A stretch of DNA of 64,000 bases, from NCBI GenBank assembly GCA_013397845.1, contig VZTG01009228.1, positions 2,268,843 through 2,332,842 of the forward strand, written 5' to 3'. This document shows, in pieces, positions 25,716 through 38,567 of this stretch. The translations under genes and the position numbers were made by a program. The DNA is from Melanocharis versteri. Its lineage: Eukaryota; Chordata; Aves; Passeriformes; Melanocharitidae. Each line of letters begins with the position of its first letter. Within the stretch, counting starts at the first letter, position 1. The notes below the pieces were generated by a model. That model searched no databases and was not told the origin of the DNA. It saw only the letters and a program-made list of their open reading frames with translations.

Positions 25716-26189
25716 ATGCACACTTCAGTGCTTTACCTCAAGACCCGACAGCAGCTGCTGAGGTCTTCACAAGCTCTGAGCAGCTGGCATTGTTCTACAT
25801 CCTCTATCCAAACAGATCACCAGATTTACACTAGGCTGTTTATGGAAAACCTGCTTTACATTAGACAATTCCAAAGTCAATGCCTAAATTGTGATAGTCA
25901 GCACGAGGAGAACAAGCACTCTCCCTCCCTTATAGAGGAGGAAAAGAATGGGAAGGCAGCAATGGATGAAATAGGAACCAAGTTCACAGCCTCCTTCTGC
26001 TGTCAGCAGGCATGTGATAACCTGAGAACCCACAGTATCCCTGGGAGAAATGGTAGCTCCTGGAAATCAGGCACAATTCCAAGCAAGTATGTCTTGCACA
26101 CCTGGGGACAAGGAAGACAGTCTTCAAGAAAGTGCAAAGAATTTACATGCTATTGCAGTGTTAAGGGTGGTGGTTATTATCCATCTTAA
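25716..26189 (+). other. Longest open reading frame (157 codons), function unknown
   Basis: ATG at 25716 opens 157 codons to a stop just before 26190. The predicted peptide is Ser-, Gln- and Cys-rich, and I see no signal peptide, membrane segment or known motif. It resembles no protein family I know. There is no CpG-rich promoter nearby, no convincing splice context and no clear AATAAA close to its end. A frame of this length is unusual but possible by chance in a 64-kb window, especially in a locally less AT-rich patch. It could also lie within a non-coding transcript or a decayed retroelement. I do not call it a gene. Confidence 0.15.
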
Positions 26190-26820
26190 AATGAAGAATT
26201 GATCAGGATTTAAATAAATTTCAGAAAATATCCACTTAGAGCAATGACCTGTGTAAACAGCCATTTAAATATCCCCATAAAAAAAAAATAACATTACTTA
26301 AAATATTTTTCATTAGCAAGAACATCACATTGCCTAGTTAAGGAAAAGCATGTAAGCCACCGTGATCACAGGCACTGATAGTGAAATCTGATAGGTACAG
26401 CAATTACCATGGCACTGGATTTCCTTCTCAAATTAAAGCAACTAAATCATAAAGGTAAAAAATATTTTGTTCAAGTCATCTACATATATCGGGCATACTT
26501 TGTTAAAACATTTACTAGGAAGTTTGAAATTGAAGCTATTTTGCTTCAAATCTCTAAGCTTTTGTTCTAATCTCTGTCGTGTACTTAACTGAAAGAAATG
26601 CAAAGGCTCAGAGAGGCTTCATGATAAGAACTAAGCACGAAGTAATGAACAATTATGTCCACTAACATTAAAATACAGGCCACATCTTTCAGTAACAACC
26701 ACCCATAACTCGCATCCTTGTCACGCGCATATCCCCAGCCACCAGCTTGGCAATGCTGCACTGGAGGTGAGACGGCTGCATATTTGCAAATTCTGCAGCA
26801 GGAAGATGAGATTCCCAGGC
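26190..26820. other. AT-rich non-coding DNA
   Basis: No gene or repeat family is recognised. A short A run is at about 26279-26288. Confidence 0.55.
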
Positions 26821-26890
26821 ATAAGGACTGACCACAACTGCATTCATGGTACTCCATAAGCACTGACCACAACTGCATTCATGGTATTCC
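26821..26890. repeat. Tandem duplication, two 35-bp copies
   Basis: Copies at 26821-26855 and 26856-26890 match at 33 of 35 positions. The differences are at unit positions 6 (g/c) and 32 (c/t). Each carries the word actgaccacaactgcattc. The high identity and direct abutment indicate a fairly recent local slippage duplication. It has no coding meaning that I can see. Confidence 0.95.
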
Positions 26891-28559
26891 TACCATGCCT
26901 CTATCTGATGCCACTGCTTCCTTAGCTGAAAAAACTTCTCTAAAAATTAATCACTAATGTAATTGTTTCAACCTTGCTAGTCCTTTTTTGTACCTCATGG
27001 ATAGATTGGTTGTAATTTACAGTTGCAATATAATTGTTTGTCAAAACAAACCCCATGTGAAAACCAGGACAGAGAGTTATGTCCAGGAGTAAAAACTAGC
27101 AGGAAATTCTAAAATAATGCATAGTTCCTTATTCAAATTTACCATTACACTATCCAGCTCCTCCTTTATCTTGAGCGCTTCCCAGAATAGACATCCTGAC
27201 ATTCTAGTCTTACCCAGAATATAATAAATATTATCTGTCATGAGGATACAAGTCTCAAAGCCATATTACTCAGTCAGTTGCCAAATTATATCAGTTTCAG
27301 GAGGGATCCATCTTTCCTGGAAAGTTCTGTTATTCAAAGCCCAAGCTACCACTTCCACTGATACCTTGTCATCAAAACTCTAATCAAGTTCATTGAATGT
27401 AATGTGCTTGACAGTAACATAAAACAAATTTTCTTCCAAAGCACTTGTTAAATTATGTTTCATTGAACAGGCAGGAAAAACATTTCCAGTGAGCAGTTTG
27501 TTTATAAAGAATGTTACTTTAATATTTTCCTCAATGTGATACCACACAAAAAGTTATCTGTAACCAGCTGTATCACATATTTATTCTCCATTTCCACTGT
27601 CATTCCAGCCACCTGTTCAAAAACATTTGCTGCTTCCTTGCTATTTCTGCCTCCTATCTGGGTGATCAGGTCTGTGGTCGTGAAAGGTGCTTCTAGCCAT
27701 GAAAAACCTTGAAACTATGAATATCCAGAGGTACAACTTGTCACGGGAAAAGTAAACATTTTACAAAAACCACATGACACAACCATTACTATGCATGAAT
27801 ATCCTCTCGATCATCTGTGATTTTTATGATATTTGCTTTCTATAAATACCTTCTGAAAAAAAAATCTCATTCAGAAACCTTTTTAAAGTGGTATACTTAA
27901 AAAAAATAAACAGGGTAGGGGGATTTAAAAAATCAAATTTTATTAATTTTGGTTCATTTAATCACTTCTAAAATGATGCAGATGCTGCATTTATTCTTCT
28001 CTTAGTATGACTTTTTATTTTATTGCTCCCCACCTAAGGGCTTTTTCTAATATATATCTGTCACTTTTGTTTCAATTGCAATTTAACAAAAAGGCATTAC
28101 AAAAACATAGGTTATAAGCCAATGAAAAAGTTAATAGCAGAAATAAAACTTCTTAAATGCATAATTTAGGCTAAATTAATATAATTTAAGAAAAATATTT
28201 GTTTTGAAACTAAGCAAAGAAAGCAACAGAAAAAAAAATAGGATGTAAGTTGTGGCAAATATCTGCTGTAAGCAGCTTCTTAGAACAACCAGTCAAGTAA
28301 TGTAAAAACTGTGGATACTGTCAAAAACAATAAGTATTTAGATTTGACCAAAAAAAGGACAGGTGGGGTGCGTTTGGTTTGTTTTGGGTTTTTTCCCCAT
28401 CTTTTTACATCTGCCAAGAGAGACTTCTTAACACTTGAAATTGTCTGCAATTAAACATGACATAAAACTGGATTTTATTACTAGGCCATGGAAAGAAGCC
28501 GAAATTCCCAGAGAGGCTGTAAGTTTTCAACAGCCTCATCTGAGAGCAGAGAAATAGTC
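26891..28559. other. AT-rich non-coding DNA
   Basis: No gene or known repeat is recognised apart from a short G/T tract at about 28360-28400 (gcgtttggtttgttttggg and on) and A-rich patches near 27900. Confidence 0.55.
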
Positions 28560-28880
28560 ATAACCATTTCTCCGACAGACTGAGCGAGGGCTGCCAAAAC
28601 CCCGAAGGAAAAGCATTTTGTTTATATCAGCCCCTACTCAGCACGTGGAAAATACAGCTGCAAAGCTGGTTCTCCTGGTCCTCCAGTTTCACACCCTTGC
28701 GGACAAAACCAGCCAATTTAAATTTGTGGAGTCACCACCGTGGCACACGGCGGCTTAATGAAGCAGTTACAACAGATCTGTGACTTGCAGGGGGAAAAAG
28801 GCTGGGCCGCTAGCGAGGGGAAACAGGAGACTCCGGAGCTGGCAAGTCCTCTGAAAGCTTCCTGCCCTCATTTCATGAAA
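28560..28880. other. Moderately GC- and CpG-richer patch
   Basis: CpG dinucleotides are more frequent than in the flanks (for example in accaccgtggcacacggcgg, gccgctagcgagg and ctccggag). A plus-strand frame of 64 codons reads through but is not recognisable. It might be a regulatory element or a decayed exon. Nothing in the sequence decides this. Confidence 0.3.
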
Positions 28881-29456
28881 ACACCATCCAAAATCCAGCT
28901 TTTCAGTATGACCTCAAGAACACGGAAAATTTAATATATATGTGCATTTGGTAAATTAGGCTAGTCTTGGAAAAAAGCTTAAACCTCTCACTCCTGTAGC
29001 TGGCTCCCCAACGCCCTCTGCGTGAGGGCCACTCTACAGTGGCAATTCTATTTTCCGTGGAAGCAATTTCCCATCACCTGTTTGAAGTATGGGAAAGGAG
29101 ATCCGTAGCAACTGTGGCTGTGGTAGAGAAGAGGAGCTACCAGAAAAGGCCTTGGTAGCCTGACTGGGCCACCACCCATTTGGCTTCAGGCATCAAGCCC
29201 CAGCGAGGAGCATATTCAGCCCATGGCTCCCTCCATGGGCAGCCACTGGGCTGAGGCACTGGGGGAACAAGGGCTTGGCATCTTGGTCCTTGACAAAAAT
29301 CAAGACACCCCCAAGCCATTCCTCTTGCTCTTCCTGAACAGCCAAACTTTCCAACACGGTAGTAGAGAGGGAAGCAGGGAGAGTACTTCATTACTCAGCA
29401 CCTATTAAAGCCACAGTACCCCACCAGAGAACTACTTAAAAAAAGAAAAAAGCCAT

Positions 29457-29511
29457 TCTTAGGAGGTCAGAACTGTTCCATACATGAAGCTCAGAAGCTA
29501 CAGTCACTCAG
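29457..29511 (+). repeat. Direct repeat, copy 1 (partner at 30609)
   Basis: The copy begins tcttaggaggtcagaactgt and ends tacagtcactca. It matches copy 2 nearly perfectly but has an extra 8 bases, because gaagctca/gaagctac is itself duplicated in this copy. Sequences outside the repeat do not align, so this is not an obvious pair of long terminal repeats. Confidence 0.85.
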
Positions 29512-30608
29512 TTTTAAGCAATCCTCCAGCCCACAGGCCACCAGTTACAGCATTTTTGGGTTTGTTTTTTTTTTTTTTGAAACTGGTTCAATCTGCTCTG
29601 AGCCTTTGTTCCATGTCCTCAGTTTTTCACTGTCACTGACTTGCCCTAGAGCCAGGCAACCCTGAAGGGAACAGCCATGCTATAATCCCTATAAGCAGTT
29701 TTACTTGTGCCTACCTTGCCACTGGTCTGATACCTCACTGCAATATGTACACTTGCAACGCCAGCACAGAAAAATTCTAACTCTCACTCCACCTCGTCAC
29801 CCTGCTCTGCTTCCCCTAACAGCAACAGGGAATGACCATAGGAAAGAATCCAACTTCTGACATGACATTATAGAAAACTTTTCCATTAACTGCAGAAATT
29901 GCCATTCTTCCTCACTCAAAATACAAGCACAATTATTTCTGTCAGAAAGGCCATCGCCTCTTCACCTCACCCTCACTTCAACAGCCCTGACAGTGCACAT
30001 GTCCCCTCTTTAGCAGCAGGGATCTTGTAATGGGAACAAGAGTGGAGCCAGCAAAGAAACACCAGGGCAAATAGCATGCCTGTACCCGGGGCTTAGCCTG
30101 AGCCTCTGATTACCCACTGGTTACTGGGCTACTTCACACGGGCTGCTGCACTTTTGGCAGGTGAAATATGCCACCGCTACACCAAATGCAAGGGTCTTCT
30201 GCACAGTGCAAAGGGCAGGCAGATTGCAGAGCAATCACTGCCATTGCTGATGGAATTTCTTAGAATCCAACTTGAATGACATGGGCTTAATTAAAAAAAA
30301 AAAATCAAGTCAGAAATGTCTGCTATCCCCCTATTTGTAAAGAGAATCAGCTAAAAGATAAACCTGAAACTCTGGTGTATGTAGTCATCAACCATTAGCA
30401 CGTGGGGTACAGCATGTCATAGGAAGGGACTCGCTTCCAGCATGTGCCTCTGCCTAGCAGTTGCCACAGGAATTCACACACATCTGAGACCGATTAGAAA
30501 AAAAATTCAGTCTGAGTTTATAAACCCTAATAATCTCTGAACCGATTTAATATCTTTAGTAGTAAGCTTTCCTGTATTGCTTTTACCTTTTGGAGGTCAG
30601 GTTTTAGC

Positions 30609-30654
30609 TCTTAGGAGGTCAGAACTGTTCCACACGTGAAGTTACAGTCACTCA
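30609..30654 (+). repeat. Direct repeat, copy 2 (partner at 29457)
   Basis: About 46 bases run from tcttaggaggtcag to cagtcactca, with about three substitutions against copy 1 and without its 8-base internal duplication. The spacing between copies is about 1.15 kb. A third partial word, ggaggtcag, lies just upstream at about 30594. Confidence 0.85.
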
Positions 30655-32599
30655 CAATTTCATTGTTTTATTTCAATTCTAGATTTACTCCCCTGGCTTT
30701 TACTAGCAGACATACGAGGCTGTGAGCGTGACATGCCACAGCTTCTATCCTCCTGTCTCAGCACCTATACATCAGAAAGTCACTGCCCTTGGTGCTGCTA
30801 CATATGCCTATTTGTAAGCCTCATGGGTGGCAATAGGACCTTTCTCCTGAAGGTTTCATCCCACATAGAATACCCAATTCTCTGCTAGTGTCCAGAGTGT
30901 GATTTGGTAACTGCTTTCTTTACCAGTAATACTTGGCACTGAGTACAGAGAATTTTTTTTTCTTATAACTAAGCTGGATAATATTTATTCAAGTGTAGGT
31001 GTTTGACTAAAGATCTCTAACAGGTCAATTGCGCAGATCTATCTAAATGTAAAATGTCTTCTCCATGGCTATTAGTGCAAATATCAAACTTTTACAGCAC
31101 TGACTCTTCAGCAATGCCACTGTCTCTTTTTATCTTACACAGACACATCAATTTTTCACTTACTCTCCAAGACCGATGCTTGAGAGACTGCATAAGTATT
31201 CTCTGTTTGGAAGACTAGGATATTTGGAAGCATCCCAGGCTTTTAGAAAAAAATCTTCGCTTCTTTTCAGAAGTTTCAGAAGCAAAGCTATTGTGCACTT
31301 TGAATACGGTGTCATTTAATTTTTTGAGGCTACTATAAAAATCAGTTGCTGCAGATTTCATTACTTCTCGGTGCCATTACCTGAAATCTTCAGCTGTGTA
31401 AAATTTTCTTTGGCATTCTGGATGCCATTTTCCATGTCCAAGGCATTATTTCGTTTATGACACTGTATCACGCCAAGAGAGTTGTTTTCCTACTCTTTGG
31501 TTTGGTTTTTTTCTTGCATAAAGCTTACAAAGTCTTGTTTGAGTATTCTTGGCTATCAAATTTGCTTTTTGGTTGGCAAATTATTGCTTTGCTCTTATCG
31601 CCCAGGTGAAAGATAACAAGTTAATTTTATTGTTACCCATTGTCTACCCATTCTCCAGTCTCACTGAGGAACTCAATTACTTGTATCTCATTTCATTTGT
31701 CCTCCACTAGCTTCATTATAATGATTTTCTCTCCAAGCTTCTCAGGAGTCGTTTGAAAAATTTCCCACAGAGGCTGCTCTGGTTCCATTCTTCATCTACT
31801 TGAGTAAGTTCATTAACTTTGCACACTTTAACAACACTTGATAAAGTTAACATACACTTTTTTTACCCTTCTCCTTTGAGATCTTGCATATTTCACCTTT
31901 TTCTCTCTAAAATACCACAGATTAATTCCTCATTTAAGGATCATCACACGGGTTTGCTGTAGTGCACAACAGAACAGTCTTCAGACCTGTTTCTTGATTA
32001 CACTAGAATAAGGTATGTCTTTCCATGGCCAGCCTCCTTAATCACTGATTTTGCATATCTATGAAAGTCGACTCGTTTTGACCTCATATTCAGGGGAAGA
32101 AGAAATCAACCAAACAGGGTAAAAAAAAAACCAACCTTCAATACATCCTCACCTGAGCAAGCACTCCTAACCCTTCTTCCCACCACACCCCCGAGACTTA
32201 CAGAAAACTCACAGGCAAAGAGCCATCAGTCTCCTCTCAAGACCAACACAGGAAGTTGGGGCCAGAGGGGAGACTGATGCACAGAGGAAATAAATCCTGA
32301 GAAAACTCTGTCCCTTGTAAGATCATTTATAGATTTCATTTTTTTTTGCTTTGAAATTAGCGGCAAGTTTGCTCAGACTTCATCCTTCTTGTCCCAACTG
32401 ACACCTGATCCCTGGCCACCATCAGCACCAACAACTTTTCTTTACTTTTAAGCTACTTATTGCCTTCACAATTCACAAAGCTTTGAAGACCTCTGAAAGG
32501 GTAGAGTACTAATGCAGCATTCAAAAATAATCTGTATCCTAACGTGCAGAAGCATTAGGGACAGCTCATTATAGGCAAATTGTTTAATTATAATGTTCA

Positions 32600-32695
32600 C
32601 TGAGGGTGGGTGTCTTTTGTCTCTCAGGCAGTTGGACTAGACTATTATTTTATGCCTCTTCCAGCTGAAATACTCTATTTTATTTTTATTATTTA
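32600..32695 (+). mobile_element. CR1 LINE 3'-end remnant
   Basis: The words ggcagttggactagactatt, then tgcctcttccagctgaaatactc follow the order of the avian CR1 3' end (gggttggactagatgatct..aaggtcccttccaacc..attctatg). The sequence is diverged and ends in a TATTTTA-rich tail where CR1 normally has its short terminal octamer repeat. The sense orientation is plus. The upstream limit is unclear. CR1 copies are normally 5'-truncated, so no coding part is expected. Confidence 0.6.
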
Positions 32696-32699
32696 GATA

Positions 32700-35600
32700 A
32701 GAGCTACTCACAGCTGTCTATTAGCAACCGATACTGCATATGTGTCAGGCAGAAAACACCTACTCTTAGTCACTTTTCAATAGAGAGCAAGAACAGTGTG
32801 TTGCCTGAAAGGGATGGAGGGAGTTTTATAAGCTCTGCATTTCTGCACATGCTCCCATGATGTTGCTCTCTGATCTTTTGAACAAACTCAGTGTGTGGAA
32901 AACCTGAATGGCCAAAACAGACACTATGTATGATTTTCGTGGTTTCTCAAGATGTCCCTTCATCTTCACAATGAAAACAGTGAAAGTGGCAAAACACCAC
33001 AGCACAGAAAGTCCGTGCAGTAGGTGGTACACGTAGCACGTGTATAACAGAACGGTGCCTCGTAAAAAAAAGAGTTCTTTCAAGTCCTACAGCTTTACTA
33101 TGCACTATGGATAGCGACACAAGGTGAATATCTATAAAATATATTACTTCTGGGTTTAGCAATACAGTGTCACTTGGTTTCTTCTAGGCCTTTTACTTGC
33201 TTTTGAGGCATAACACCACTTAGCTTGAGGAGGGAGATTCTTAAAGGACTAAGAGAGGGTGATTAGATAAAGGAAACTCATCAGTTTACAATCACCTATT
33301 CCTCTGGCATTTTCTCCTTCAGGCCACAACATTCTTTAGCAACATTCCTTCCCTCACCTTCATCTTGTCCCCAGACAACTAATTTTTTATCTTAGGCTTT
33401 AAAACAGTCAGTTCCCATGTGTGTCTTCCCCAAAACTCAGATTCTGCTAGAAGAATCATGAGTACATCTGCTTTCTCAGAGAGAATTTTCCACAGAATAA
33501 CTTTTCTAATCTTACCTTGGCATCAGAAGACAACTGGAACACACAACTTGGGAACAAAGAGAGAAAAGTCAAGCGGTGTGACTGCCTTCCAGCTCTCTTA
33601 CACCACTAACACACTGCAAGTGAAAAAACCCAATCATACTCCCCTAGCCATGGGTCTCCAAAGGAACCGATTTCCTAGGCAAACAAAGGCAAAATCCAGT
33701 TTCTACATTCCCAATTTACCAAAAATTCAGGAGATTTTACCTGTTTTCTGGATTGATTTGTCTCGCATGACTTTGATCACTCAAAATTGATATGAGGACT
33801 GAGTCTGAATTTCAATTGAGGAAAGTCTTGGAGACTAAGCTCTGCACTCTCAGGGCAGAGTAAACAGTCCTCATCCGCTTGCACAATATGCAGTGGTTTT
33901 GCCTTGGTTGAAAATGCTTTTTCAAGATTCCTTTTCAACAAAAGCTGTAAAGTTATGGTTTTTCATAAACTATAAAGAAGTGGCTCTCTAAACTGTAATA
34001 ATTTACTAGACTTGGCAATGCAAGTAGAAAAGCATCTTGAACCACAAGGAGGTTAGGCGTTATAAATATTTTCTGATCATCTCTGCTTTATACGTTAACT
34101 TTTTGTTAAAAGCTCCTCACTCAACACAAAAGCATGCACACCATCAGCAAGTTCAGTACCTCAGAGAAAACAATGCATTAAAATACAATTTGGAATAACT
34201 GATTTTATATTCTCCTACAATACATTTTCAGAATGTGAAAGATCGTAAAGTAGGACGAGTTTGCTTTTGGTCACATTAGCTTGCACATAAACTCCAATAA
34301 TCAATTATTGCCCGACTAATTTCTGTGAAGGAGCCCTTGCCACAAAGGAAGGCACAGCAGTCTTGCTTTGCCTCTTAGTTTTCTAGTAACCATGTGGAGA
34401 GAAGATTTAACACCACTTTCCCTCACTCTCAGAGTAGCACTTACAAAGTCATCAAAACTTAAAATGGAGCCCATCAAAGTCAAAACTTAAAATAGTTTGT
34501 CTCACTCAGCATCCAAAATGCCCTTATGTCCAGATCTTGGCCAGCTTGCTGGTTCCTCAACACAAGGAAGACCTTCTTGACATGCTCCAAAACATTCTCT
34601 AAATCCCTCTCAGGAGAGGCTCTTCCCAACTCCCTTCCTGGCTCCAGCAAACCAAATCTCAAGAAGAGCTGCCACAGGGTCCCGTGTGCATCTTGGATCT
34701 CAACAAGCTTCTCCACCCATCTGTACCATCTCCCCACCCCACTCACCAGAAACTGCTCCCAACTTTGTCTGCCTCACCTACTCATATTTGAAGGGGCCAC
34801 CTTTAGGCACACATTGTGCTTTCTTTGGACACACTGGCTGTTAGAAAGAAAGAGCTTGCACTCATAGTGATAATGAAATGGGCCATGAGGACTCAGTATT
34901 TTACACATAGTAAGCTTTTCAGTCTTAGCAAAGCAGAGAAAAAAGTGGAATTTTAAAATATTAAACTGAAGGGAGAACTATTTCTCTCTACACTTAGAGT
35001 AAAATCAACAATGTGTCATACACGACTGCCCCATTGGACTGCTTTAAGCTGTTTCTGAAGCCTGGCAAACTTTATACAGACATAGCAGACTGCAAAACCA
35101 CTGCAGAATTGGACCAAGATCTGCCTGCAAGTTTTGTTCAAAACAGGGCTCCAACTGTAAAACTAAGCCTTCTGGATCAAAGCTGAAAAGATATTCCAAA
35201 ATAAAACTTTAAAAACTAAACAAAACAACAATATATAAATACTGTTACTTATAAACACTAAAATAATCTCCAATACACTCAGGTAAGTATCTTGATAATC
35301 TTTGCAAATTAGAGCTCAACATTATCTGGAGATTTTAACACAGGGTTTGAATTCAAGAAAGAATTTTGCTAAACCTTACATGGTCACAAGTATCTCAGCA
35401 AACTCATTGTCACTGTTTTTTATCAGATGCAGCATTAACAGAGAGACAGTCACTGTAACAACTGAAACATGTAGGAAGATGAAAGCCACTTAAAAGTACA
35501 CTAAGCCAAGGCATTTTACTGCAATAAGACCAAGCAGTGTCACAATATGCAGCTCCCAAAGGCTTGTCTTCTTCCAGTTGAGAACTGACTTCAAAAACTT

Positions 35601-38477
35601 TAGGCTCAAAAAAGTTTTGCGCGTGACTTTGACCCTCCATGGAAACAGAGAAGGGAATCCCCTAGGAAAAGCCTGATTTTTGCATACATTTTCCCCATGC
35701 CTGTTCATGCCCTAACCCTTGCCCTGGGCACACCCCCTGTCACACTTGGCCAGGTGCACTGCAGCCTCTGTGCACAACATGGAGAAGACCCTAAAGTGCC
35801 AGCAAACAGCCTGGGTGAAAGTATCCAACCAGCAGAAGCATCTGGGAAAATCTGAAGACTGCAGCATTTAGCAATGACTCACATCTATGCCTTTCTTTCA
35901 GGCATTATTATGACTTTTACTTGGAAAATAGAAAAAACCTTGCAAATATTCTGACTGGAAGAAAACTTAAGGAAAACTATTCATCTGCTTCTCTGCACAG
36001 TTCTGTGGCCTCCAGGGGAGATGGGGCTGAACATCTCACTGTGGCTTCAAGTGGAGACCATTTCTTTGTCCAGTTCACAGCATTTACTCTCATGCGCAGG
36101 TCTAACACCCACCAAAGAAAAATCAAAATTCCGTGTTTGCGTGCTGAAGCTGTGTCCCTGAAAGGATCACAGAGAAGCACACCTCTGCAGCCCCATGCAG
36201 ATGCTGCAACCCATTCCTCATTGAGGGCTCCAGGGCAAGGTTCGAGTCCTCCTACAGAGTACTCGTAGAAGAGGCAAAATGTTTTCCTGATGAATTTCAG
36301 TTTTTAGTCAGCGGTTTTCTGAAGGAAAGCGAAGGCGCTTATGAAGCCCTTGTTGTCTGTGAAGCTTGAGCTGTGCTGTGTATGCGTACGCACACACACA
36401 CAGGGGAACATATGTAGTAGCTGCAGGATTGTAAAAGTGATTTTCTCATGCTTTTACATGCTGTCCACTTAAATCCGAGCACTGGTCTTAGATTCACTCC
36501 AAACACTCGTACATATGTCCCTTACGTGCCAATTTTTTAAAAAATAAATTATGAGTAAAACAGTAAAGGTTTTTCACTGAGTAATAAAAAGAACATGTTT
36601 TTTTTCATTTATGCAGGTGCAACTTGTTTAACAGGATAGTGCTTAAGTCTAAGTAAAAGCATGAAATATCACTTCAGCAAAGTCTTCAACACTTTTCAGT
36701 CATGACTTCAAATTACTACTGAAATGTAAACCTCGTTTTACCACTGTATTACAAAATAAAAGGAATAAAAGATTTTTAAAACCTTCCTTTACTCAAAACA
36801 AAGGAAAAAATATATTTAGCTTTAAAAAGGGTCACTTAAAAATTTAATCAGATGCCGTTTTCAATAATATAATCATACGCAGAATCTTCCAGGCCTGGCA
36901 GTTATTTAGACAGCTGTCAATCAAAATGTCTCACAGCTACCCTACCGTGTCAGCCATCAGCTAACCCACACTTTCCCAGGGACGTCTTAACATGGCATCT
37001 TTGTTCTGTTTTCAGATAAACAGATCCAATTTCTCAACAAACAGACTGCTACAGTCCTTTTGATAACAATGTAATAATTCAAAACAAATGATTCTAGGCT
37101 TTGATGATAGCACTTTTATGGGTCATGAAGAAATCCTCCCACCAACATCTGTTTGATTTTATCTACTTGAACTTTATCCTCCAGTTGAAGATTTATAAGC
37201 TGAAATCATCCTAGCCTATTAAAGTCAGGCTAATGTTAAAGCACTAACATAGAGAATGAAAGTGCATTTTGCAGTCATCTACCTTTTGAAATCCTGCCGT
37301 GAGGAAAAGATATCAAAAGTTTGAGAGATGTATGTTTAAATATGCCAGAAGTCTGCATTCTGCACAGAGTCCAGGATGACTGAAAGATTAAGGAATCTAA
37401 CTGTTGCCCTACTGTGGGGGCAAGTTATTTACAGAACTATTATTTAGAAAGACAACATGAAAAATACAGATGTTGTTTACATTGAAAGACTGTTTTCTTA
37501 GCAAAAACCACTATGGGTGATGGAAATTCACTCCAGATTTGTTCCCCCCCACCCTTAATTTTTGCACACACTGTAAATAAAAAGCATGACAGCAGACTTA
37601 TTAGAGCCACTTGTTACTTATTAACTGGATGGCACAATTTAGTCAGGATGCTTTTTAAATTAAAATTTAAAAAAATTTGAAAAAAGAAAAAAAAAGAAAA
37701 ATAAAGACTTTCCATGAAGAGTCTGATAAAACATGCCAAGAGAAAGAGTATTGCACATTGCTACCTGAAAACAGCTTTCTGTAAAAGCCAGGAAAAAAAA
37801 TGATTATCAGTGTTGCCTCAGTTACAGAACTTTTCCAAGAAAATAATTACTCTTCCTGAGAGTGCTGACACTTCTACAAACAGTGGTAATTTAGCAGTTG
37901 TTTTCTGGAGCATTCTTTTTGGAATAATTTGTTCAGTGTGTTCAGATGACACTTTTTTTAACCTAAAAATGCAGTACCAATTATAGTATGTAGCATAGTG
38001 TAGAGCACAGATATACATTAAAACTTTAAACTAATAACAATTAGTTATTAGATGTTGCAAGAGGAGAAAAATGTACTGCTATACCTCGTGTAACATCACT
38101 TGGAAAAGAAATATGAACATGTTAGTATTTGGTGGTGTATGCCTTAAGAAGCTTAACCTTGTGTCTTTAAATATATTTATATATTTACACACCCCTGCAC
38201 TACTGTCAGACCCTCTTTGTATGAAGGAGCTCAAACTTACTTTACACACGCTAAAACTATTTTACTACAGTAGGAAGAGATGACCCTGTAGATTAAAGGA
38301 TGCCCTTATCACTGCTAATGTACACAGTACCACTGGAAATTGCACTGACTCAGTTCTAAAGAAACCACTTGGCCACTTTTCCACCAGTCTGAAGCAGCAA
38401 GATATGCACACACTGAACTGCGCTCTGTGCAAAGGGAAAGAAAATCTGCTGAAGTACTAAGTTCTTAGAAGCTCCAA
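32700..38477. other. Non-coding DNA without recognised genes
   Basis: The interval includes open frames of 123 codons (33419-33790, plus), 113 codons (34526-34867, plus) and 115 codons (35921-36268, plus). None is recognisable, and all are balanced by overlapping or nearby frames on the other strand. A short CA repeat is at about 36389-36401, and A-rich runs are near 37666-37703. No transposon family was identified with confidence. Confidence 0.55.
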
Positions 38478-38567
38478 CACGAAGTTTACTTCGTGAAACG
38501 CTCAAACAGGAAGTTTACATAGTGAAAAGAGTAAGGCAGAAGTTGGAACAGCGTTGTAAAGGAGGCA
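38478..38567. repeat. Degenerate 29-bp tandem repeat with a perfect 7-bp hairpin
   Basis: The word gaagttta or gaagttgg recurs at 38481, 38510 and 38539, a period of 29 bp. By hand, copies 1 and 2 agree at 19 of 29 positions (16 of the first 18), and copy 3 is weaker. Copy 1 forms a perfect hairpin with arms cacgaag and cttcgtg (38478-38484, 38489-38495) and a 4-base loop. No known family is recognised. Confidence 0.55.

Larger units (their letters stand above)
28881..32599. other. Non-coding DNA with a distant direct repeat
   Basis: No gene is recognised. A GC-richer patch at about 29000-29390 includes nested inverted repeats at 29217-29253. Long pyrimidine or purine runs occur at about 29562-29578 and 30293-30304. 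Two near-identical segments of about 50 bp at 29457 and 30609 are listed separately. Confidence 0.55.

Noticed and set aside
34480..34867. Frames on both strands at about 34.5-34.9 kb, one of which looked retroelement-like (Leu/Glu-rich)
   Set aside because: No reverse transcriptase, gag or CR1 motif could be found, and the nucleotide sequence did not follow any repeat consensus I know.
36180..36268. A tRNA-like B-box word (ggttcgagtcc at about 36239) with a near-complementary ctctgca/tacagag pair around it
   Set aside because: The T-stem has two mismatches in five pairs, no A-box or D-loop word is present, and no anticodon stem forms. It is at most a chance match or a very decayed tRNA-derived scrap.
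38478..38567. Hairpin-bearing periodic units considered as a CRISPR-like array
   Set aside because: There are only two to three degenerate units with no distinct spacers, and the window is vertebrate-type DNA.
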